Below, in pieces: positions 20,626 through 31,000 of a stretch of 64,000 nt of DNA (its first letter is position 1; every line of letters starts with the position of its first letter). The translations under genes were made by a program, and so were the position numbers. Origin of the DNA: Ancrocorticia populi (GTDB lineage: Bacteria; Actinomycetota; Actinomycetes; Actinomycetales; Actinomycetaceae); the NCBI RefSeq assembly GCF_003123745.1, contig NZ_QETB01000001.1, positions 868,001 to 932,000 on the forward strand, given 5' to 3'. Below the pieces are notes generated by a model. It was not told the DNA's origin, did no database searches, and worked only from the letters and a program-made list of their open reading frames with translations.

Positions 20626-20640
20626 TTTGCCGACGACGAC

Positions 20641-20712
20641 GTTCAACATTCACCTTGTCGTTCCGCTCGAGGGATATAACCAACATGCTGAGCTACAAGG
20701 TGAATGTTGAAC
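20641..20712. repeat. Perfect 18-bp inverted repeat with 36-bp spacer
   Basis: GTTCAACATTCACCTTGT at 20641-20658 is exactly complementary to 20695-20712. The left arm directly abuts a GACGACGAC tract that also appears in the dispersed repeat family. It lies after the mdh terminator and 155 bp before birA, in no gene. It could be a large RNA hairpin, a paired operator or the ends of a decayed small element. It shares the string TTCACC-TTG with the inverted repeat after deoC (50882-50942). Confidence 0.85.
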
Positions 20713-20809
20713 AGCTGATGCAAAGCACACCCGGGGTGAGAGGGGAGCGGTCGAGGGAGAGAAGGGACGTTCGTCGCTGAGGGGAGCAACACACCTCCTG
20801 CAAGTTACT

Positions 20810-20828
20810 TTACGGTAGGGTAACCTAC
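20810..20828 (+). promoter_or_regulatory. Candidate DtxR/IdeR-type iron box upstream of birA
   Basis: TTACGGTAGGGTAACCTAC agrees with 15 of 19 positions of the textbook box TTAGGTTAGGCTAACCTAA by eye. It lies 38 bp before the birA ATG. Outward-facing AAGTTACT (20802-20809) and AGTAACTT (20849-20856) flank it and make a wider dyad, so another regulator is also possible. BirA here lacks a DNA-binding domain and cannot be that regulator. Confidence 0.4.
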
Positions 20829-20866
20829 TGAGCAGTAAGGTACGCGAGAGTAACTTAGAGGTGGTT

Positions 20867-21619
20867 ATGGACTGGTCTCTCACCAGCGCGCAGGCGGCGG
20901 TGTTCCTCCACACGGAGTCCACCGGCTCCACACAGGACGATCTGGCTGCACTGTGGCAGCAGACGCCAACCTTCACCGTACTCGTTGCAGATGATCAAAC
21001 GGCGGGCCGGGGCCGCGTTGGCCGCCTCTGGCACTCGGAGCCTGACAACTCGCTCCTCGTCTCCGTGCTGGTGTCGCTTCCGGCAGCTCTGCGCGATCAC
21101 CTGCATTGGCTCACGCTGATCGGTGGGGCCGCCGCCCGTGCCGCCATCGGCAGCGAGCGGGTGGGTTTGAAGTGGCCAAATGACGTCGTCGTCGATAATA
21201 AAAAACTCGGTGGAGTTATCGGCGAATACTGCGGCGAAGCGGACGCACTTCTCACCGCAGTACTCGGGCTGGGACTCAACCTTTCAATCACGGATTTTCC
21301 AACTCCGACCGCGGCGTCCCTTGCCTCGGCCGGGCTGCCCGTCCCAAGCCGGGACGAACTTGCCGCCGCGTGGATCGCGGGCCTACGGGAGCGAATCGCC
21401 GCATTCGAAGCGGCAAACGGCGATCCGGAAGCATCAGGCGTACTGGCCGAAATCAACAGACATTGTGACACGCTGCGCCCCGGAATCATGGTGGGACGTC
21501 CCGACAATTCTCCCGTGTACGGGACCGGGCGCGCAGTTCTTGCGGACGGATCTCTGGAGGTGGCCACGGATAGCGGCCTCGTCACGGTGACCGCCGGCGA
21601 AGTCTCACTCTTCAACTAA
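20867..21619 (+). CDS. birA: Biotin-[acetyl-CoA carboxylase] ligase, group I (no HTH)
   Basis: Attaches biotin to the carboxylase carrier domain encoded next door. The 250 residues contain GRGRVGR (biotinyl-AMP loop) and KWPNDVVVDNKKLGGVI, followed by a small C-terminal domain. The catalytic domain begins at residue 10 or so, with no N-terminal helix-turn-helix, so it is an enzyme and not a biotin repressor. I use the ATG at 20867 with AGAGGTGG just upstream; a GTG at 20861 is in frame but sits inside that ribosome-binding site. It leads the birA-accBC-accD-fas run. Confidence 0.92.
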   Translation: MDWSLTSAQAAVFLHTESTGSTQDDLAALWQQTPTFTVLVADDQTAGRGRVGRLWHSEPDNSLLVSVLVSLPAALRDHLHWLTLIGGAAARAAIGSERVGLKWPNDVVVDNKKLGGVIGEYCGEADALLTAVLGLGLNLSITDFPTPTAASLASAGLPVPSRDELAAAWIAGLRERIAAFEAANGDPEASGVLAEINRHCDTLRPGIMVGRPDNSPVYGTGRAVLADGSLEVATDSGLVTVTAGEVSLFN

Positions 21620-21630
21620 GGAAGGCACCT

Positions 21631-23403
21631 ATGATCTCACGAATCCTCGTGGCGAACCGCTCCGAGATTGCGCTCCGCGTGATCCGCACGGCTCGCGATA
21701 TGGGCATTGAATCCGTGGCTATCTACACGGATTCCGATATCAACGCACAGTTCGTGGCGCAGGCGGATGAAGCTTACGCACTCGGCAGTGACTACATGGA
21801 TATCGATCGGATTGTTACCATCGCGAAAGAAGCGGGCGTGGACGCGGTTCATCCCGGATACGGCTTCCTCTCGGAGATCGAAGAGTTCGCGGCGGCAATC
21901 ATCGATGCGGGGATCGCGTGGATTGGCCCGGATCCGACCGTGCTTGCACGGCTGGGAGACAAGATCCAGGCGCGGCGTTTGGCTGAATCCGTTGGGGTAT
22001 CGCCGGTTCCAGGCATTTCTGATCCGGTTTCTGGCCGTGAGGTTGTTGAGGACTTCGTGGCTAGCCACGGCTTCCCGATCGTGACGAAGAAGGCCGACGG
22101 CGGAGGCGGACGCGGCATCACCGTCATCGATTCGGATGCAGATATCGCCCATTTCTTCGCCGCGCATGGCGGTGAGGCTGACAAGTTCTTCGTGGAGCGG
22201 TTTATTCGGACCGCGCGCCACGTTGAGACGCAGTGTGAGAGGGATTCTGCCGGGAACTTCGCCGTTGTGTCCACGCGCGATTGCTCCGTCCAGCGCAGGA
22301 ACCAGAAGCTGATCGAAGAGGCGCCGGCGCCTCAGCTTCCGGGTGATTCGGATGCCACGATTCGCGATTGGTCCAAGCGGCTGTTTGACGCCGTAGGCTA
22401 CGTTGGCCTTGGCACGTGTGAGTTCCTCGTGGAGCCCGATGGGCGTGTCAACTTCCTCGAGGTGAACCCACGTCTCCAGGTGGAGCACACTGTCTCCGAA
22501 GAGGTGACGGGGCTGGACCTAGTTCGGGAGCAGATCACGATTGCCGGGGGCGGTGTGCTTTCGCCGGTGCCAGCCGCGCGGGCCCACTCCTTCGAGTTTC
22601 GCATCACCTGCGAGGATCCCGCCAACGGCATGATTCCTTCAACCGGGACGATTTCGCGGCTGCGCTGGCCACTGGGCCATGGCGTTCGCATCGAGTCCGG
22701 CATTGTCCAGGGCGATGTGGTGACCAACGGATTCGATCCAATGCTGGCCAAGCTGATTGTGACGGCCCCAGATCGCGAGCAGGCGATTGCGCGCTCGCGG
22801 CGGGCCCTCGAAGAGATGTTGGTGGAAGGCTTGGCCACCCCGGCAGCCCTGTACTCAGACGTGATCTCCATGGATGATTTCGCCGGGGCTCCGATTTCTA
22901 CGCGTTGGTTCGAAGATTCGGTGTTGCCGGAGAAAGTGTCCGAGGAAGGTGCTGCGGGCGCTGGAGGCACGGCCAATGGATCTCACGCCGCGATGCCAGC
23001 AACGCCGGAAGAGCGGATCTCCTTCGTGGCCGAACTCAACGGCCAACGGATGAACGTGACGATTCCACGGGATGTTCTGGTGCCAAACGGGCCACGAACA
23101 AATAGCCGCGGACACCAGCCCTTGCGTGGGGGAGTCCGCCGGGCGGCCACTGCGGCTGGTGGCGAGCAAGTGGATTCGAAGGGCATGGTGAACTCGCAGA
23201 TTCAGGCCATTGTGGTCCGTGTGTGCGTGGAAAAGGGCACCGAGGTTCAGCAGGGCGATCTTCTTGTGGTTCTCGAATCAATGAAGATGGAGAGCTACGT
23301 GTACGCCCCGTATGACGGAACTGTCACGGAAATCGCGGTTGAGGGTGGCGAAAACGTTGCTGCCTTCCAGCCGCTCGTCCGAGTAGATCGGAAGGAAGAC
23401 TGA
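21631..23403 (+). CDS. accBC: Acyl-CoA carboxylase alpha subunit (biotin carboxylase + BCCP)
   Basis: A 590-residue fusion of biotin carboxylase and biotin carrier. The biotin carboxylase part (1 to about 450) shows the ATP-grasp glycine loop KKADGGGGRGI and EVNPRLQVEHTVSEEVTG. After a basic low-complexity linker (about 475-515), the carrier domain has ESMKMES with the biotin-accepting K552; the usual residue before Met is Ala, here Ser. SD is AAGGAAGG. It overlaps accD by 1 nt (TGATG). As malonyl-CoA is the extender for the FAS I encoded 1.6 kb downstream, acetyl-CoA carboxylation is the likely main role, though propionyl-CoA use is also known in the family. Confidence 0.93.
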   Translation: MISRILVANRSEIALRVIRTARDMGIESVAIYTDSDINAQFVAQADEAYALGSDYMDIDRIVTIAKEAGVDAVHPGYGFLSEIEEFAAAIIDAGIAWIGPDPTVLARLGDKIQARRLAESVGVSPVPGISDPVSGREVVEDFVASHGFPIVTKKADGGGGRGITVIDSDADIAHFFAAHGGEADKFFVERFIRTARHVETQCERDSAGNFAVVSTRDCSVQRRNQKLIEEAPAPQLPGDSDATIRDWSKRLFDAVGYVGLGTCEFLVEPDGRVNFLEVNPRLQVEHTVSEEVTGLDLVREQITIAGGGVLSPVPAARAHSFEFRITCEDPANGMIPSTGTISRLRWPLGHGVRIESGIVQGDVVTNGFDPMLAKLIVTAPDREQAIARSRRALEEMLVEGLATPAALYSDVISMDDFAGAPISTRWFEDSVLPEKVSEEGAAGAGGTANGSHAAMPATPEERISFVAELNGQRMNVTIPRDVLVPNGPRTNSRGHQPLRGGVRRAATAAGGEQVDSKGMVNSQIQAIVVRVCVEKGTEVQQGDLLVVLESMKMESYVYAPYDGTVTEIAVEGGENVAAFQPLVRVDRKED

Positions 23404-25007
23404 TGGTGAGCAAGCGTGGCATCCGGGGACTACCGGATGAATCCCAGACTATTGATAGGACGTCGCGGGTAGTCAATCGCGCGGATTTTGCGGCCTATCA
23501 GGAGGAGCTCTCAGAGACGGCCGAATCCAAGGCCCGCTCCCGCCAGCACCCGAAGTCCAAGCAGACGGCGCGCGAACGCATCGATATGTTCGTGGATAAC
23601 TTCACGGAGATCGGCCAGTTCGTGGGCGGAAACATGGCACAGGGTTTCCTAGGTGCCGCCGTTGTCACGGGTATTGGTGAAGTGGATGGGCGTCCGGTTG
23701 CCGTGTACGCTCAGGACTTCTCCATCTCCGGTGGAACTCTTGGCCGCACCGAGGGCGATAAGATCATCGCTCTCATGGATAAGGCGCTGGAGTTGCGCAT
23801 CCCGATAGTGGCAATGCTCGATTCGGGCGGCGCACGCATCCAAGAAGGTGTGCTAGCGCTTTCCCAGTACGGGCGCATCTTCCGCAAGACCGTTGAGGCC
23901 TCCGGAGTGATCCCGCAGATTTCTGTGATCCTTGGGCCGTGTGCGGGTGGGGCGGTCTATTGCCCGGCGCTCACGGACTTCATCGTCATGACGAAAGATC
24001 ACGCGCATATGTTCGTGACGGGGCCGGACGTTGTGAAGGCTACAACGGGCGAGGAAGTATCCTTTGAGGACCTTGGCGGCGCCGCGATCCATAACTTCCA
24101 ATCCGGCGTTGCTCACTATCAGGCAGAGGACGAAGATGACGCGCTGGACTATACCCGGGCGCTCCTAACCTATCTGCCTTCGAACTGTGATGGGCCCACC
24201 CGGCGCTGGGACTACGAGGAAGGCCCGGAAGACGCGGCCAGCGCGGCCGCTATCGCTTCGTTGATCCCGGAATCATCCAAGCAGCCATACGACATGGTGG
24301 AGGTTATTCGCCACCTTGTTGATTACGGGGAGTTCGTTCAGGTCCAGGAGCTTTTTGCTCCCTCGATCGTGGTGGGGTTCGCCTGCCTGAACGGGGAATC
24401 CGTGGGGATTGTGGCGAACCAGCCACTGAACGAGGCCGGCACACTGGATGTAGACGCCTCGGAGAAATCCGGGCGATTCGTCCAGTTCTGCGATGCCTTC
24501 AATCTCCCAGTCATCACGCTCGTGGACGTGCCCGGTTATCGGCCCGGCACTGAGCAGGAGCAGGCCGGCATCATTCGCCGTGGCGCTAAACTCATTTGGT
24601 CCTACGCCAACGCTACGGTTCCGCTCGTGACGGTGGTGCTGCGCAAAGCTTATGGCGGTGCGTACATCGTGATGGGCTCCAAGGCGCTCGGTGGCGATAT
24701 GAACTTTGCTTGGCCAGGTGCCGAGATCGCCGTGCTGGGAGCCGATGGAGCGGTGGCGATCACCGGGCGCCGCGAGCTGAAGGCGGCAGAAGCTGAAGGC
24801 CGCGACGTTGCCGCGATCAAACAAGAACTTATTGAGGATTACACGCGAGAGAACGTGAATCCCTACCTCGCGGTGGCTTCCGGTGAACTGGACGCCATCA
24901 TCACCCCCGAATCAACCCGAACACACATTGTTTCTGCACTGCGCATTCTGCGCACGAAAGATAGGTCCCATACCGGCACGCGCCGGCACGGCAACATGCC
25001 GATGTAG
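23403..25007 (+). CDS. accD: Acyl-CoA carboxylase beta subunit (carboxyltransferase)
   Basis: A 534-residue carboxyltransferase with two crotonase-like halves. Seen are the N-terminal half motifs FSISGGTLGRTEGDKI, LDSGGARIQEGV and the CoA-side glycine pair GPCAGGAVYCPALTDFI, and the C-terminal half with VDVPGYRPGTEQE and KAYGGAYIVMGSK. The overall form is that of actinobacterial AccD4/5/6 and PccB proteins; acyl chain preference cannot be read. It overlaps accBC by one base and is 15 nt from fas, so one transcript is likely for carboxylase and synthase. Confidence 0.93.
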   Translation: MVSKRGIRGLPDESQTIDRTSRVVNRADFAAYQEELSETAESKARSRQHPKSKQTARERIDMFVDNFTEIGQFVGGNMAQGFLGAAVVTGIGEVDGRPVAVYAQDFSISGGTLGRTEGDKIIALMDKALELRIPIVAMLDSGGARIQEGVLALSQYGRIFRKTVEASGVIPQISVILGPCAGGAVYCPALTDFIVMTKDHAHMFVTGPDVVKATTGEEVSFEDLGGAAIHNFQSGVAHYQAEDEDDALDYTRALLTYLPSNCDGPTRRWDYEEGPEDAASAAAIASLIPESSKQPYDMVEVIRHLVDYGEFVQVQELFAPSIVVGFACLNGESVGIVANQPLNEAGTLDVDASEKSGRFVQFCDAFNLPVITLVDVPGYRPGTEQEQAGIIRRGAKLIWSYANATVPLVTVVLRKAYGGAYIVMGSKALGGDMNFAWPGAEIAVLGADGAVAITGRRELKAAEAEGRDVAAIKQELIEDYTRENVNPYLAVASGELDAIITPESTRTHIVSALRILRTKDRSHTGTRRHGNMPM

Positions 25008-25022
25008 GGAGAAAGACGAGAA

Positions 25023-28000
25023 ATGATTACGCACGAAATTAACTCTGGGACTCCCTGGATCGTACAATTTGCGGGCCAGTCTTCACCTTGGCGCCGCGAG
25101 CTCGGCGAATTGACCGGTGCAGCCGGAGAAATCCGCCAGCAGCTGGTACAGATTGATGGTCAGGCTGAGGAGCTTCTTGCCCCCGTCCTGCCCGAACTGA
25201 CTGTTATCAGCGCGGGCCGCCTCGGATTGACAGATAACCCGGCCACCGCAGAGGGCCCCGCCAGCGAAGCCTCCGCAACTGGTGCAACCACCGCGACGGG
25301 CGCTTTTGCCTCCGTTCCCGGTATTCTCTTGGCCCAGTATGGGGCTTGGCTGGACGTTTCGCGAGTAGTGACGGCAACCCCGCACGCCGTGATCGGTCAC
25401 TCCCAAGGAGTGCTCGCCGCGGCCATGATCGAGTCCGATCAGCCAGCCTCGGTGCTGGCCCTTGCCCGCCTCATCGGTGCGGCCGCTACCAAGGCCACCC
25501 GAGCCTCCGGCGCCGAGCGCGGTGAAAACTCCGCCATGCTCTCCGTACGTGGCGTCCCGCGCGATATTTTGGCAGAGCTCGCTCAGTCAGTAGACGCGGA
25601 CCTCGCGATCGTCAACTCTTACAACTCGCTCGTGGTTTCGGGCCGGCCCGCTGATTTGGCGCGCCTGACAGGCAAACTGGATTCGGTTGCCGAAGAGTCC
25701 GCCGCAATCCGCGCCGCCAAGAAGACCGGGGGCGCCCCGATCACTCCCGTTGCTGAGTTCCTTGACGTGGACGCCCCGTTCCATTCCCACCTGCTGGAGC
25801 CCGCTGTGGCTATGGTGGACGATTGGGCAGAGCGCTGCGGCATCTCTGTGGAGAATGCCGATAAGCTGGCACGCGCCGTCCTGACCGATTCGCTCGATTG
25901 GGCAGGCGAAGTTGCCGAAACAGTAGAGGACTTCGGCCGCGGCTACGTGGTGGATCTTGGTCCGGGTAACCTCCAGCGTCTGACCACCGAAAACCTTGCT
26001 GGCACCGGCATCACCTACGTGGACGCAGGAATCGCCGCAGCACGTGACGAGTTCATCTCCGGCGGGCCGCGCATGGTGCGCGCCGAAGACTGGTCGGTTT
26101 ACGCTCCCGAGCTCGCCACAGTGGCGGGCCACCGGGTGCTTCAAACTGCGTTCTCCCGCCTCACGGGCCGTTCGCCCATCATCCTGGGTGGCATGACCCC
26201 CACAACCGTGGACCCGGAGATCGTGGCCGCCGCGGCCAACGCCGGGCACTGGGTGGAGCTTGCCGGTGGCGGTCAGGTAACCGAAGAGGTCCTGTCCATG
26301 CACCTCGTTGACCTACGAAAGATGCTGGAGCCGGGACGCACTGCCCAGTTCAACGCGATGTTCTTGGATCGCTACCTGTGGGATCTGCAGTTCGGTGCCC
26401 GCCGCCTGGTTTCGCGCGAGCGCGCTGCTGGAGCCCCTCTTGACGGCGTGACCATCTCCGCCGGTATCCCGGACCTCGAGGAGGCTGTTGAGCTCATTGA
26501 GCGCCTGCGCGGCGAAGGCTTCCCTTATCTGGGCTTCAAGCCGGGCACGGTGGATCAAATCCGCCAGGTCCTCGCGATCGCCCGTGTAACTGAGGGGATG
26601 CCCCTCATTATTCAGGTGGAGGACGGCCACGCCGGAGGCCACCACTCGTGGGTGGATCTCAACGATATGCTTCTGGCCACCTACCGCGAGATCCGCGAGG
26701 CTGGCGTGATCCTCACCGTCGGTGGCGGCATGGGCGTTCCCGAGCGCGCGGCCGCTTACCTGACGGGTGAATGGTCTCGTCAGTGGGGCCGCCCGCCCAT
26801 GCCCGTGGATGCCGTGTTCATCGGGACCGTTGGCATGACGGCTTTGGAGGCCAAGACCAACCGCGACGTCAAGGAGCTTCTTGTTGCCACGCCGGGCGTT
26901 GCTGCCGAGGACAAGGGCGGCTGGATCGCCAGCGGTGCCGTTCGCGGTGGAGTCACTTCCGGTTTGTCCCAGCTTCGCGCCGATATTTACCAGGTGGAGA
27001 ACTCCTCCTCGGCCGCCGGACGTTTGTTGGTTGAGGTTGATGGCGATGAAGAAGCTATCGCCGCCCGCCGGGATGAAATCATCGAGGCGATCAACAAAAC
27101 CAGTAAGCCCTACTTTGGCGATCTCGAGGCCATGACGTACGCGCAGGTTGTGCGCCGCTACACCGAGTTGTCCTATCCGTGGACCGACGACGGTCTGGTC
27201 ACCCGCCTCTTTGAGATGCTCCAGAGGTTTGAGGCTCGCCTCAGCCCGGCCGATCACGGGGAGATCGCGACGATCTTCGCCGATCAGGAGGCCGTGCGTG
27301 ATCCTCACGCAGCCATCGATGCTCTTGTTGCTTCCTACCCGAACGCAGAGACCACTCTCGTGACCGCGGTGGATGCAGCTTGGTTCCTCTCGCTGTGCCT
27401 GAAGTTCCCGAAGCCCGTTCCGTTTGTCTCGAACATTGGTAAGGATGTACTGCAGCGCTGGGGTAGCGATTCACTATGGCAGTCCCATGATTCGCGCTAC
27501 AGCGCCGATGAGGTCAGCATTATTCCCGGCCCCACTTCGGTTGCAGGCATTACGTCTGTGGACGAGCCGATTGCGGACATTCTGGCGCGCTACGAGGATT
27601 ACACCGTCGGGCTGCTCGACGGACCGGCGCCCGAGCTGTTCTCGAGGCAGGCGGCCGAACGCGACGAGTACCTGCGGACCGTTCCCTACGTCATGTGGCA
27701 CGGACAGCTGGCCGAGAACCCGGCCGCTCTCGTGGAAGAAGTGGAAATCCGCGAGTTGGAGGCCGGCCTTGAGCTGCGCGTTCCGCTCGATACCTTCTGG
27801 GACGGAACCAATGCCGTCCAGCACGCGGTGCGCGAGTTGATTATCCCGATCACCCTGCCCGAATCCGTACACAACGGTGGGCTTCCGGTGGTGGACGATG
27901 CCCGCTTGGCAGATGACATGCGCAAGATGCTTGCAGTCACCGCCGGTGTAGGCACCACGACGATCGGTGGAACTCCCATCGAATCCCTCCCCGAGTTCGT

Positions 28001-31000
28001 GGATGGGGAAGCACACTTTACCTTCGCCGTTTCTCCCGAGATCGGGTCCCTGCACGCAGGTGTAACGGCACCGGGTTCTACCAAAGTGGCGCCCTCCTCG
28101 ATCCTCGGATCGTGCTGGCCAACCATCTACGCCGCTATCGGCTCTGGCTGGGCGAACGATTACCCCGTCATTGAGGGCCTGCTCTCGGCAGTCCACCTTG
28201 ATCACTCGGAGAACCTTCACGAGTCCATCGAAGAGATTCTGCGCGAGGGCGAACTGACCTCGCACTCGCACTGCGCGAGCATCGAGGAGTCTTCGGCCGG
28301 CCGCGTGGTGACTATCAAGACCCGTGTGACCAGTGCCGATTCGGTGGTTATCGAATTCGTGGACCGTTTCGCTATGCGTGGCCGCGTCACCACCACCGAT
28401 TTGCCGGCCGATCCGGCCGCCCGTGGTGGGCACGTGGGAGAGGTTGTTGATACGCCTCGCTCTACCCTCAATAAGATCACGGTGACCGCACCGGAGAACA
28501 TGACGGCATTCGCCATTGTCTCGGGAGATTTCAACCCGATCCATACCTCCACTCGCGCCGCGAAGATGTCCGGTATGGACGCAGCCCTTGTACACGGCAT
28601 GTGGCTGTGCGCCGCCGCCCAGCACGCGGTTCCGGATCTGGAGCTTACGGGCTGGACCTACCGTATGTTCGGCATGGTCAACCTGTCCGATGACGTGGAG
28701 ATCACGGTGGAGCGTGTTGGACGCATCCGCGGTGGCGGGCTGGCACTCGAGGTCACCTGCCGCATCGAGGGCGAGGTTGTGGCGCAGGCCAGTGCCTCTG
28801 CCGCTGCGTCCTCAACCGCGTACGTGTACCCCGGTCAGGGCATTCAGGCGGCTGGCATGGCGCTGGACGAGCGGGCCGATTCGCCCGCCGCCCGCGATGT
28901 GTGGGAGCGCGCGGACAGCCACACCCGTGAGAACCTTGGTTTCTCCATCCTCGCGGTGGTACGGGATAACCCGAAGTCTGTTACGGCAAAGGGTGTCACG
29001 TACTTCCATCCAGAGGGCATTTTGAACCTCACCCAGTTCACTCAGGTAGCACTTGCTACCGTTGCGATCGCTCAGACTGAGCGCTTGCGGGAACAGGGCG
29101 CGCTGGTTGATGGTGCTGCGTTTGCTGGCCATTCGCTCGGCGAATACACGGCGCTCTCTGCCTACGGCCAGATCTTCACACTGGAGAACGTGCTGGAGAT
29201 CGTGTTCCAGCGCGGTTCCACTATGCACCATCTGGTTCCCCGCGATAGCGAGGGCCGCTCCAACTACCAGCTCGGAGCCTTGCGCCCGAACCAGTTTGGA
29301 GTGGACGATTCCGGCGTGCTCGATTACATCGCCGAGGTCTCCAAGACGTCTGGCGAGTTCCTTGAGGTTGTGAACCTCAACCTTGCGGGTCAGCAGTACG
29401 CTGTTGCTGGAACCATCGCCGGGCTCAAGGCGCTCGGGGCCGATTCGGCTCGCCGCGCCGCAGCCTACGGCGGCAAGCGTCCGTTCATGCTCATCCCTGG
29501 TATCGATGTTCCTTTCCACTCTTCGGTTCTACGCGATGGCGTGCCGGACTTCCGCCAGCTCCTTAAGGGCCTGCTGCCCGAAGATGTCCGGCTGGACACC
29601 CTCGTGGGTCACTACGTCCCGAACCTCGTGGCGCGCCCGTTCGAGCTCACAACCGATTTTATGGATGCGATCCTCGAGGTTGTGCCCTCGGATTCAGTTG
29701 CACACCTGCGTGATCACTTCGATGAGGTTATGGCCAACCCTGGTGTGGTAGCCCGCGAGCTCCTCGTGGAGTTGCTCGCTTGGCAGTTCGCTTCACCGGT
29801 CCGCTGGATCGAGACACAGAAGGCGATCCTCGATGCCGGTATCCAAGAGATTGTGGAGATCGGCTTGGCGGCATCGCCAACCCTCGCGAACCTCGCGACG
29901 AAGACTCTGGCTCTCCCGGAGAACGCCGGCGCCGACGTGACGGTGTTCAACGTCCAGCGCGATGCCAAGCGCGTCCTGCACGAAGATGTTGCCAAGGTGG
30001 CCGCGCCTGAAGTGGCAGCTCCTGAGACTGCTGCCCCTGAGGCGGCACCGGCACCGGTTGAAGAGTCCGCTCCTGCGGAATCGATGACATCCCCGGCACG
30101 CCCACCGGCACAGTCCGCTGTTCCGGCCGGCAATTCGGGGCCCGTTGCCGATCTTCCGTTCCGTGCTGGCGACGCCCTTCGGATGCTGCTTGCTCAACAG
30201 ACGAAGGTTCGCGTGGATCAGATCGTGGACGGCGATACGGTGGAGACACTGACCAACGGCGTGTCCTCCAAGCGGAACCAAATCCTCATGGACATGACGG
30301 CCGAGTTCGAGCTGTCCGCACTGGACGGTGCGGCTGAGGCAACGCTCTCCACGCTGGTTCCCACGATCAACTCGCAGGCTCACGGCTACACGCCGTTCGG
30401 TCCAGTGCTGTCCGAGGTGTTCAATGAACGCCTTCGCGCCATCACGGGTGCGGCTGGCGCTAAGCCCGCCCGCATCAACGATCGAGTCTCCACGGTGTGG
30501 CAGCTCGGTGAGGGTTGGGGAGCCTACGTACGCGCCACCGTCGTGTTGGGAACCCGCGAGGGCAAGTCTCTGCGCGGCGGTGAGCTCGCAACGCTCGCCA
30601 CCCCGAAGAACGGCGCCGAACTCGATTCGGTTATCGATGCGGCCGTTGCAGAGGTAGCTGCGGCCTTCGGTGTGTCCGTCTCCATCCCGAGCGCCGGAGG
30701 CGCCGGCGGGGCAGTGGTTGATTCGGCCGCGCTTGACGCGTTCTCCGAGGAGATCACGGACGTATTAGCCGATACGGCCTACGAGCTCCTTGCCAAGCTG
30801 GGCAAGAAGCCAGAAGCCGCCGAATCAGAGGACAATTCTGCTGAGCTCGCACTTCGCGAGGCCATGACAGCCGAACTCGGTAATGGCTGGGAGAAGTTCG
30901 TGACACCCGGCTTCGATGCTCGCCGCACGGTTCGCCTGTGCGATCGCTGGGCAACTGCCCGCGAGGACGTTGCGCGCATCGCCGCCGGTTACCCGGTAGA

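Noticed and set aside
20577-20976. Open frames (67 residues plus, 108 residues minus) in the mdh-birA gap
   Set aside because: They span a terminator and the 18-bp inverted repeat, have odd composition (Cys/Ser/Arg-rich) and overlap birA. They look like shadows.
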